Assembly: GCA_025458665.1 (NCBI GenBank) | Contig: JALOSG010000052.1 | Location: 1-13,556, forward strand | Direction: 5' to 3' | DNA: 13,556 bases | From: Serpentinimonas sp. | GTDB taxonomy: Bacteria; Pseudomonadota; Gammaproteobacteria; Burkholderiales; Burkholderiaceae_C | Shown here: positions 7,412 through 13,556 of the stretch, piece after piece | How positions within the stretch are numbered: the stretch's first letter is position 1 | Layout: the number at the start of each line of letters is the position of its first letter | Notes under the pieces: generated by a model | Told to the model about the DNA's origin: nothing | Seen by the model: the letters and a program-made list of their open reading frames with translations, nothing else | Database searches by the model: none | Program-made: the position numbers and the translations under genes

Positions 7412-8374
7412 GTGGCGTACATAGGCCGCTTCGCGCCCTCCCCCACCGGCCCGCTGCACGCGGGCTCGCTGGTGGCGGCCCTGGCCAGCTGGCTGGACGC
7501 GCGTGCCCACGGCGGCCATTGGCTGGTGCGTGTGGAAGATACCGACACCCCGCGCTGCCCACCCGGCGTGGCCGAACTCCAGCTGGCGCAACTGGCGCGT
7601 TGCGGCCTGCACCCCGATGGGCCGGTGTGGGTGCAATCGCAACGCCAGCCCGCCTACGAAGCTGTGCTGGCCCAACTGGCCACCCGCCAGCTGGTCTACC
7701 CCTGCACCTGCAGCCGCCGCGCCATAGAACAGGCCTGGGCCGCGCAGGGCGTGGCGCGCAGCCGCCATGCGGAACTGCTCTACCCCGGCACCTGCCGGCC
7801 GGATGGCCTCGACGCCCTACCTTCCCTATCTTCCCCGTCCACACTCCCACCCACCCCACCCGCCGCACCCCACGCCTGGCGCCTGCACACCGCCCGCGCG
7901 CTGGCCGCCACAGGCCTGGCCACGCCGCCGCTGCGCTGGACCGACCGCCGCCTGGGGCCTCAGGCGCAAGATGTGCTGCAGGCCGTGGGCGATTTCGTCC
8001 TGCGCCGCAGCGACGGCCTCTGGGCCTACCAGCTGGCGGTGGTGGTGGACGATGGCGCCCAGGGCGTCACCCACATCGTGCGGGGCGAAGACCTGGCCGA
8101 CAACACCCCGCGCCAGATCCTGTTGCAGCGCCTGCTGGGCCTGCCCACACCCCAGTACCTGCACACCCCGCTGGTGCTGGCGCCCGACGGTGAAAAGCTC
8201 AGCAAGCAACACGGCGCGCAGGCGCTGCAACTGAACACCGATACCGATGTGCTCAGCGCCCTGAACCACGCGGCGAAGGCGCTGGGCCTGCCTGCGGCCG
8301 AAGGCACCACCGCCACCGAGGCGCTGGCCCGCTGGACCCTGGCCTGGAAGGCCCGCCTACAATCCCGCGCATGA
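7412..8374 (+). CDS. gluQ: Glutamyl-Q tRNA(Asp) synthetase
   Basis: Attaches glutamate to the queuosine base at position 34 of tRNA(Asp); a truncated relative of glutamyl-tRNA synthetase that lacks the anticodon-binding domain. At 320 residues it is slightly longer than E. coli YadB. The class I HIGH motif is HAGS (16-19) in GRFAPSPTGPLHAGSL, and KMSKS is KLSKQ (252-256). Zinc ligands Cys98, Cys100, Tyr124 and Cys128 correspond to those of YadB. RVEDTDTPR (40-48) and HIVRGEDL are further signatures. A Pro/Ser-rich stretch of about 20 residues (131-153) follows the zinc site, in place of a shorter loop. The start is GTG at 7412, the only initiator that gives the family N-terminus; no strong ribosome site is seen. 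Its stop overlaps the trmB start (ATGA). Confidence 0.95.
   Translation: MAYIGRFAPSPTGPLHAGSLVAALASWLDARAHGGHWLVRVEDTDTPRCPPGVAELQLAQLARCGLHPDGPVWVQSQRQPAYEAVLAQLATRQLVYPCTCSRRAIEQAWAAQGVARSRHAELLYPGTCRPDGLDALPSLSSPSTLPPTPPAAPHAWRLHTARALAATGLATPPLRWTDRRLGPQAQDVLQAVGDFVLRRSDGLWAYQLAVVVDDGAQGVTHIVRGEDLADNTPRQILLQRLLGLPTPQYLHTPLVLAPDGEKLSKQHGAQALQLNTDTDVLSALNHAAKALGLPAAEGTTATEALARWTLAWKARLQSRA
8358..8363 (+). promoter_or_regulatory. Candidate -10 of trmB (leaderless start)
   Basis: TACAAT matches TATAAT at 5 of 6 and ends seven bases before the trmB ATG, inside the end of gluQ. Initiation would fall at the ATG itself. TGGACC at 8333-8338 (4 of 6 to TTGACA) is a possible -35, though the 19-base spacer is long. 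No Shine-Dalgarno precedes trmB, which agrees with a leaderless transcript, translational coupling to gluQ, or both. Confidence 0.35.
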
Positions 8375-9126
8375 CCGACCGCACCCCCGCGCAGGCGCCC
8401 CCCGAGGTGGCCCACCCCAAAACCATCAAGAGCTTTGTGCGCCGCGCCGGCCGCACCACCACCGGCCAGAGCAAGGCCTTCGAGGAGTTTGGCCCGCGCT
8501 TTGTGCTGCCCTACCGCGCCAGCCCGCTCGACGCCACCGCCGCCTTTGGCCGCACAGCGCCGCTGATACTGGAAATAGGCTTTGGCATGGGCGAAGCCAC
8601 CGCCCACATTGCCGGTGTACGGCCCCAGGACAACTTCCTGTGCTGCGAGGTGCACGAACCCGGCGTGGGCGCGCTGCTCAAACGCATCGGGGAGCAGGGC
8701 CTGCAGAACATCCGCATCGTGCAGCACGACGCGGTGGAGGTGCTGGAACACATGCTGGAGCCCGGCTGCCTGGACGGGGTGCACATCTTCTTCCCCGACC
8801 CCTGGCACAAGAAGAAGCACAACAAGCGCCGCCTCATCCAGCCGCCCTTTGTGGCCAAGCTGGTGCAGCGCATCAAGCCCGGCGGCTACCTGCACTGCGC
8901 CACCGACTGGGAGCCCTACGCGCAGCAGATGCTGGAAGTATTGAGCGCCGAACCGCTGCTGGCCAACACCGCCGACGCCAACGGCCCCGGGCAGGGCTAT
9001 GCCACCAAGCCCGACTACCGCCCGCTCACCAAGTTCGAGAACCGCGGCCTGCGCCTGGGCCATGGGGTGTGGGACCTGGTGTTCCGCCGCACACCCCCAT
9101 GGCCCGCCGCCCCAAAAGCCCCCTGA
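8371..9126 (+). CDS. trmB: tRNA (guanine-N7-)-methyltransferase
   Basis: Makes m7G46 in the variable loop of tRNAs using S-adenosylmethionine. The 251-residue protein has the SAM-binding motif LEIGFGMGEATAHIA (67-81), FFPDPWHKKKHNKRR (140-154), the signature of this family with the catalytic-site Asp, TDWEPYAQQM (178-187), and TKFENRG (220-226) near the C-terminus that contacts tRNA. About 35 variable residues precede the fold, usual for betaproteobacterial members. The ATG overlaps the gluQ stop codon as ATGA, and the 3' end overlaps the next gene by 28 bases, so the three genes are almost certainly co-transcribed and translationally coupled. No ribosome site is visible; TACAAT lies just upstream. 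Confidence 0.97.
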   Translation: MTDRTPAQAPPEVAHPKTIKSFVRRAGRTTTGQSKAFEEFGPRFVLPYRASPLDATAAFGRTAPLILEIGFGMGEATAHIAGVRPQDNFLCCEVHEPGVGALLKRIGEQGLQNIRIVQHDAVEVLEHMLEPGCLDGVHIFFPDPWHKKKHNKRRLIQPPFVAKLVQRIKPGGYLHCATDWEPYAQQMLEVLSAEPLLANTADANGPGQGYATKPDYRPLTKFENRGLRLGHGVWDLVFRRTPPWPAAPKAP

Positions 9127-10091
9127 TTCCCCTGCGGCAAGGCGTGGCGCCCAGCTGCGTGGCCCTGCCCCGCCTGCGCCACAGCCCCTACCCGCTGCTG
9201 CTGGATTTTCTGGCCGAGCGCCTGAGCGCCGTACCCCGCACCGAATGGGCTGCGCGGTTGCAGAACGGGCAAGTGTGGAACGAGGGCGGGCAACCGCTCC
9301 CGCCCGATACGCCCTACCTGCACGGCGAGCGCGTGTACTACTGGCGCGAACTGCCGCACGAACCCGCGGTGCCTTTCCAGGAAACCGTGCTGTTCCAGGA
9401 CGAACACCTGCTGGTGGCCGACAAACCCCATTTCCTGCCCGTCACGCCCGGTGGGCGCTTTGTGCGCGAAACCCTGCTGGTGCGCCTGCGCGAACGCCTG
9501 AACCTGCCCGAACTGAGCCCCTTGCACCGCATAGACCGCGAGACCGCCGGGCTGGTGCTGTTCAGTGTGCGTGCCACCGACCGCAACGCTTACCAGCGCC
9601 TGTTCCGCGAACGCGCGCTGAAAAAGCGCTATGAGGCCGTGGGCCAGTGGCAAGGCAGTGCACCAACCCCGGAGCTGCACCCGCAAAACCCCACCATCTG
9701 GGAACGCCAGAGCCACCTGCGCGAGGACCCGCAAGCCTTCTACCGCATGCAGGAAGCCCTGCCCGACAGCGGTCTGGCGCCCAACAGCCTCACCCACATA
9801 CGCGTGCTGGAGCAAAGAGGCCCGCAGGCGCTTTTCGAGCTGGAACCCGTGACTGGCAAGCGCCACCAGTTGCGCGTGCACATGGCCGCGCTGGGCTGGC
9901 CGCTGGTGGGCGACCAGTTCTACCCCCGGGTGCTGCGCGCGCCCAGTGAACTGGAAGACTTCCAGCAACCCTTGCAACTGCTGGCCCGCGAGCTGTGGTT
10001 CACCGACCCTGTCACCGGACAGGTGCGCAGCTTCAGGAGCCAGCGGTCTCTGGCGTGGCCGGAGCAGGGGCAGGCAACAACTTCTCTATAG
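9099..10091 (+). CDS. RluA-family pseudouridine synthase
   Basis: Converts a uridine in rRNA or tRNA to pseudouridine; the target is not predictable from sequence. The 330-residue protein has an N-terminal S4-like region (about 28-90), then the catalytic block PLHRIDRETAGLVLF with catalytic Asp146, KRYEA (176-180), and the C-terminal TGKRHQLRVHMAALGWPLVGD, all RluA-family signatures (COG0564). HRID in place of the more common HRLD is conservative. The start at 9099 lies 28 bases inside trmB and gives the family opening PLIPLRQGVAPS; no other ATG precedes the fold. Its last 59 bases overlap the 3' end of the oppositely oriented HD-GYP gene, so no terminator can sit between them. With gluQ and trmB it forms an RNA-modification operon. 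Confidence 0.94.
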   Translation: MARRPKSPLIPLRQGVAPSCVALPRLRHSPYPLLLDFLAERLSAVPRTEWAARLQNGQVWNEGGQPLPPDTPYLHGERVYYWRELPHEPAVPFQETVLFQDEHLLVADKPHFLPVTPGGRFVRETLLVRLRERLNLPELSPLHRIDRETAGLVLFSVRATDRNAYQRLFRERALKKRYEAVGQWQGSAPTPELHPQNPTIWERQSHLREDPQAFYRMQEALPDSGLAPNSLTHIRVLEQRGPQALFELEPVTGKRHQLRVHMAALGWPLVGDQFYPRVLRAPSELEDFQQPLQLLARELWFTDPVTGQVRSFRSQRSLAWPEQGQATTSL

Positions 10092-12978
10092 CCGCCACAT
10101 CCACCGCATCAATCTGGCTCTCCTCCATGAAGCGCTGGGCAAACTCCAGCCACAGGCGGCTGTGCAGGAAGTAGCGGAATACATCCACGTCGATGTGCTG
10201 GTCCTTGCACATGAAGGCCATGATGCGCAGCGCCTCCGACAGCGTCTTGGGCGCCTTGTAGGGCCGGTCGGCAGCGGTGAGGGCCTCGAAGATATCGGCC
10301 AGCGCCATGATGCGGTCGGCGGTGGTGAGTTGCTCGGCGGGCAGCTTCCTCGGGTAGCCCTTGCCATCCATCTTCTCGTGGTGCGTGGCGGCAATCTCGG
10401 GCACACGCGCCAGCGCATCGGGCCAGGGCAGGCCCTTGAGCATGATGTAGGTCTGCACAATGTGGTCGTTGATCTTGAATCGGTCTTCCTCGGTCAGCGT
10501 GCCACGGCGGATACTCAGGTTGTACAGCTCGCCCATGTTCTGCTTGTGCGCGGGCAGCGTCATGTCGAAACCGTAGGTGTTGCGCGGGTCGCCCTTCTCC
10601 ACCGGCGGCTTGCGCTCGCCCCAGGGCACCAGGTGCTCGGGCCGGTCGGCCAGCAAGGGTTCGCGCACGGGCAGCCTGTCTTCGGTGCTGGCCACACCCG
10701 CTTCCTGCAGCCGCCGCGCTTCCTCGCCAGAAAGGCCCAGGCGCTGGTCGAAGTGGCGCCACCAGTTTTGTGCGCCTATCTCGCGCAGCCGCGCCACGGC
10801 GTCATCGGCCATGAATTCACTGCCGACGTTGCACTCGGCCACAAAGGCGAAGTCGGCCTGCAGCTGGGCCTGGCGGGCCTCCCAGATGGCCTTCGATGCC
10901 GCCTCGTCCTCTCCGGCCAGCAGGCGCCTGCAATGCTCAATTTCCGCATCGCGCCACAGCACCTCGAAGCGGGTGCGTATCTCGTGGATGCGGTTGTAGA
11001 TGAGCTCGAGCTTGGTCGCCTTGTCCACGATGTGTTCGGGGCTGGTGACCTTGCCGCAGTCGTGCAGCCAGGCGCCCAGATAGAACTCGTAGCGCTCTTC
11101 CTCGCTCATCTGGAAACTGCCGTAGGGCCCTTGGGTTTCCGCGCTCATGCGGTCGGCCAGCATGGTGGCCAGCTGCGGCACACGCTCGCAATGGCCGCCG
11201 GTGTAGGGGCTCTTGGCATCGATGGCATCGGCCATGAGCCGGATCACGGCGTCCAGCAGTTTCTTTTGCGCTTCGATCAGCTGGCGGGTCTCTATGGACA
11301 CCGCCAGCATGCCCGAGAGCTGCCGCGCAAACTCCACGAAGGCCGGGTCGTGGTGCGCCTCATCGGGGGCATGCACCAGCACCAGCAAGCCCTCCAGCTG
11401 GCCGCTGCGGCCACGCAGCTCCAGCTCCATCTGCTCGTGGCCATCCTGGGTGGGACGGGAGCCACCACGCACCTGGCGTCCTTGTGGGTAGTCAAAGCTG
11501 GCTGGAAAAGCGCTGCCGGCCTGTCCGTCGGTGGCGGCCTGGTGCATGCGCTGCGCAACGCGGTCCCAGAGGTATACCGCCGCCGCCTCCGACCGCGTGG
11601 CCTTGACCATTTGCTGCAGCACCTTGGGCAGCATCAGCTCCACCTGGCGCTCGGTGGCCATGCGCTGGCTGAGGTGCAGAAAACCCTGGATGGTGGTGCC
11701 CATTTCATCGACCACCTGCGCCAGTTCGTTGACCTCGCTCACCACCGAGGGTTTGGCCGCCGACGGCGAAAAATCGAAGCGCCCGATGCGAAGACTCTGC
11801 GCCTGCAGGCGGTCCAGCGCGCGGCCTATGCTGCCCCCGGCGCGCCAGCCCAGGGGCAGGAACAGCAGGATGATGAAACCGATCAGCATGAGCAGCCGCT
11901 GGCCCCGCTGGACGGCATCTCCCAGCACGTCGTCCATGGGCGATGCCATGGCCAGCCGCAACCCGTCACCCAGGCCGACTTCGAACGGAATCACCACACC
12001 CAGCCATTGGCGACCGCCCGAGTAGAACTTGATGGTCTCGCGCAGGCGGGGCTGCAGCGCATCGAGCGCCAGCAAGCTGGGCACACCAATGTCCGCCAGA
12101 TCCCGGAAGCCAAACTGATCACCGCTGCGCACCAGCACACGCTCCATGTCCGGGTAGGCCAGTACCTTGCCGCTGGCATCCAGGAGGGCCAGTTCGGTGT
12201 TGGGGGTGATGCGCAGTTCGCCCAGGCTCTCTGCAATGCTGTCGAGCACCATGTCGATGCCCAGCACGGCCGATCCATCCCGTGTGGACTGGCTCAGTGT
12301 GAGCCCGAGTTCCTGCGTGGTGAAGAAGATGTAGGGCGGCGAGACCGTGACGTCCTGGTCGCGCAGCGCTGCCTCGAACCAGGGCCGGGTTCGGGGGTCG
12401 AAGCGGTAATCGGGCTGTATCCGGTGGGTCATCAACAACCCGTCGCGGTTCATGAACCAGAACTCTCCCGCGCGGCTACCGTCGGGCAGCTGGGTCACCG
12501 TCTGGATCAGATAGACCGATCCGTCCGGCGCGCCGAAACGCTCTCTGGACATCGGCGAGCGCAGCGGGCGCGCCAAGATGAAATCGCCGTTGGTATAGCC
12601 CACATAAACCGCCGACACGCGGGAGTTGGCCGCCAGCTCTTCGGTGAGTACAAACGCGCGGTCCAGGCGCTCGCTCAGCGTTTCGGCAATCGCAATCGGG
12701 TCGAAGGTCAGCTGCCTCAGGGTGTTGCGGGTGGGCTCCAGCGTCAGCCGCGCCCGCTCGGTGATGAGGGTGCCCGCATCCTGGGTCGTGCGGACTCCGA
12801 AGTCCACCAGCCTCTCGCTGGCGCTGCGCCAGCCCAGCAGCACGATGATGAGTGCCAGCGTGGCCATGCCAAACACCACCACGGTGGCAATGGCCACCCG
12901 GATGGATATGCCCTTGAAAAACCGGGGGCCGAGCTGGAAACCGTAGCGTGGATCGCCGGGTGGCGGAGCCGTGCTCAT
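10033..12978 (-). CDS. Membrane sensor with Cache-like, HAMP/GAF-like and HD-GYP domains
   Basis: A 981-residue probable cyclic-di-GMP phosphodiesterase. Transmembrane segments at about 27-50 and 361-378 bracket a periplasmic double-Cache-like region with FDPRTRPWFEAA (193-204) and TELALLDASGKVLAYPD (261-277). A HAMP-like linker (380-435) and a GAF-like domain (about 437-565) follow. The HD-GYP domain begins near 570: TGGHCERV (His596), HDCGK (His639, Asp640), NDHI (His839), HHEKMDGKGYP (His866, His867) and ALADIFEALT (Asp895) give a full metal-ligand set and an intact GYP motif. About 170 residues (654-823) are inserted between HDCGK and His839, where the usual spacing is under 30. There is no GGDEF domain. 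GAGGA (12986-12990) precedes the ATG by seven bases. The last 59 bases overlap the convergent pseudouridine synthase gene. The ligand sensed is unknown. Confidence 0.93.
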   Translation of the reverse strand: MSTAPPPGDPRYGFQLGPRFFKGISIRVAIATVVVFGMATLALIIVLLGWRSASERLVDFGVRTTQDAGTLITERARLTLEPTRNTLRQLTFDPIAIAETLSERLDRAFVLTEELAANSRVSAVYVGYTNGDFILARPLRSPMSRERFGAPDGSVYLIQTVTQLPDGSRAGEFWFMNRDGLLMTHRIQPDYRFDPRTRPWFEAALRDQDVTVSPPYIFFTTQELGLTLSQSTRDGSAVLGIDMVLDSIAESLGELRITPNTELALLDASGKVLAYPDMERVLVRSGDQFGFRDLADIGVPSLLALDALQPRLRETIKFYSGGRQWLGVVIPFEVGLGDGLRLAMASPMDDVLGDAVQRGQRLLMLIGFIILLFLPLGWRAGGSIGRALDRLQAQSLRIGRFDFSPSAAKPSVVSEVNELAQVVDEMGTTIQGFLHLSQRMATERQVELMLPKVLQQMVKATRSEAAAVYLWDRVAQRMHQAATDGQAGSAFPASFDYPQGRQVRGGSRPTQDGHEQMELELRGRSGQLEGLLVLVHAPDEAHHDPAFVEFARQLSGMLAVSIETRQLIEAQKKLLDAVIRLMADAIDAKSPYTGGHCERVPQLATMLADRMSAETQGPYGSFQMSEEERYEFYLGAWLHDCGKVTSPEHIVDKATKLELIYNRIHEIRTRFEVLWRDAEIEHCRRLLAGEDEAASKAIWEARQAQLQADFAFVAECNVGSEFMADDAVARLREIGAQNWWRHFDQRLGLSGEEARRLQEAGVASTEDRLPVREPLLADRPEHLVPWGERKPPVEKGDPRNTYGFDMTLPAHKQNMGELYNLSIRRGTLTEEDRFKINDHIVQTYIMLKGLPWPDALARVPEIAATHHEKMDGKGYPRKLPAEQLTTADRIMALADIFEALTAADRPYKAPKTLSEALRIMAFMCKDQHIDVDVFRYFLHSRLWLEFAQRFMEESQIDAVDVAAIEKLLPAPAPATPETAGS

Positions 12979-13015
12979 GGGTGGGTCCTCGAAAGCATGC
13001 GAATACTTCCGTCAG

Positions 13016-13046
13016 ACTATACCCAGCAATGTCGCCAGCGGCGCAA
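13016..13046 (-). promoter_or_regulatory. Candidate promoter of the HD-GYP gene
   Basis: On the minus strand TATAGT (13016-13021, 5 of 6 to TATAAT) lies downstream of TTGCGC (13041-13046, 3 of 6 to TTGACA) with a 19-base spacer, longer than ideal. It would start transcription near 13009, leaving a leader of about 30 bases that contains the ribosome site. Confidence 0.35.
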
Positions 13047-13090
13047 GTATCCTCGCCGCCCGCCCGGGCCATGGGAGCCCGGCCAGGCAA

Positions 13091-13110
13091 CCGCCTCACG
13101 ACCGAGGCGG
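13091..13110 (-). terminator. Hairpin after alaS
   Basis: Perfect 7-bp inverted repeat CCGCCTC / GAGGCGG with a six-base loop, 18 bases beyond the alaS stop codon. On the minus strand it is followed by TTGCC, so the T tract is missing and intrinsic termination would be weak. It lies upstream of the possible HD-GYP promoter. Confidence 0.4.
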
Positions 13111-13128
13111 CCCCCAAGGCCGATACGG

Positions 13129-13556
13129 TCAGGCGCGCTCTTGCACCCAGCCCGCCACCGACTGCAGCGCGGCAGCCAGCCCGGCCGGCTGCGTGCCGCC
13201 GGCCATGGCCAGGTCGGGCTTGCCACCGCCTTTGCCGCCCACCTGCTGGGCCACAAAGTTCACCAGTTCACCGGCCTTCACGCGGCCGGTGTGGTCGGCC
13301 GTGACACCGGCGGCCAGTTGCACCTTGTCGCCGTCCACACTGGCCAGCACCACCGCCGCCGACTTCAGCTTGCCTTTCAGGCGGTCCAGCGTCTCGCGCA
13401 GCATGCGCGCGTCGGCGCCTTCCATGCGCACGGCCAGTACCTGCAGCGTGGCGCCGCTAGGGCCGGTCACGGCCTGGGCCTGGCTCAGCAACTCGTCGCC
13501 CTGGGCGCTGGCCAGCTTGCCCTTCAGGGCCGCCACTTCCTTCTCCAGCGCCTTCA
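13129..13556 (-). CDS. alaS: Alanyl-tRNA synthetase, C-terminal end (partial)
   Basis: Charges tRNA(Ala) with alanine. Only the last 141 residues and the stop are in the window; the frame continues past 13556 (the sequence before VAAL reads KALEKE). The first part is a helical stretch with LKGKLASAQGDELLSQAQ, followed by the C-Ala domain with VKAGELVNFVAQQVGGKGGG and KPDLAMAGG, the glycine-rich signature of this domain in bacterial AlaS. A GTG at 13536 is an internal valine codon, not a start. The HD-GYP gene begins 150 bases downstream on the same strand; a GC hairpin lies between them, so they need not form one operon. Confidence 0.95.
   Translation of the reverse strand, partial: KALEKEVAALKGKLASAQGDELLSQAQAVTGPSGATLQVLAVRMEGADARMLRETLDRLKGKLKSAAVVLASVDGDKVQLAAGVTADHTGRVKAGELVNFVAQQVGGKGGGKPDLAMAGGTQPAGLAAALQSVAGWVQERA

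Noticed and set aside
6136..7868. Long minus-strand open frames (470 and 424 codons) opposite the FAD oxidoreductase and gluQ
   Set aside because: Low-complexity mirror products of high GC3 codon use. The plus-strand products carry full catalytic motifs.
8026..9977. Minus-strand open frames of 345 and 320 codons opposite trmB and the pseudouridine synthase
   Set aside because: Antisense shadows of two well-supported genes, with no motifs of their own.

Overview
This window looks like chromosomal DNA from a GC-rich betaproteobacterium, most likely Burkholderiales and probably Comamonadaceae (Acidovorax/Hydrogenophaga-like). That placement rests on the DnaE, GluQ, TrmB and AlaS sequences, the strong G/C third-position bias and the gene style. 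It is inference from recalled sequences, not a database result. I see no tRNA, rRNA, insertion sequence, integrase, CRISPR array or plasmid gene. Thirteen coding regions nearly fill the window. No gene-free stretch exceeds 300 bases; the largest gaps are 12979-13128 and 5074-5200.

Layout: (1) 1-1545, minus strand: first 515 codons of dnaE, cut by the window edge. (2) 1586-2281, minus: a DUF599 membrane protein. (3) 2344-5073, minus: a tight cluster transcribed in the order YhhW-like pirin, DoxX/YqjF-like membrane protein, second longer pirin, flavodoxin-fold oxidoreductase. (4) 5201-6145, plus: a LysR regulator resembling E. coli YhaJ, divergent from that cluster, with a LysR-type dyad between them. 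(5) 6226-10091, plus: FAD oxidoreductase, gluQ, trmB and a RluA-family pseudouridine synthase, with the last three genes overlapping. (6) 10033-12978, minus: a 981-residue membrane sensor ending in an HD-GYP domain that carries a large insertion; its 3' end overlaps the pseudouridine synthase gene tail to tail. (7) 13129-13556, minus: the C-terminal end of alaS, cut by the window edge.

How the genes may work together: the most interesting unit is the LysR-pirin-DoxX-pirin-flavodoxin island. In E. coli, YhaJ controls yqjF (a DoxX-family gene) and yhaK (a pirin) in response to quinol-type breakdown products of dinitrotoluene. Here look-alikes of these parts sit together with a flavodoxin-fold reductase, which suggests a local quinone or electrophile response module. 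The plus-strand run gluQ-trmB-pseudouridine synthase is an RNA-modification operon. The HD-GYP protein is a probable cyclic-di-GMP phosphodiesterase driven by a periplasmic Cache-like sensor.

At a smaller scale, dnaE, the DUF599 gene and trmB lack a Shine-Dalgarno sequence and have a -10-like hexamer ending 6-7 bases before the ATG, which suggests leaderless transcripts.
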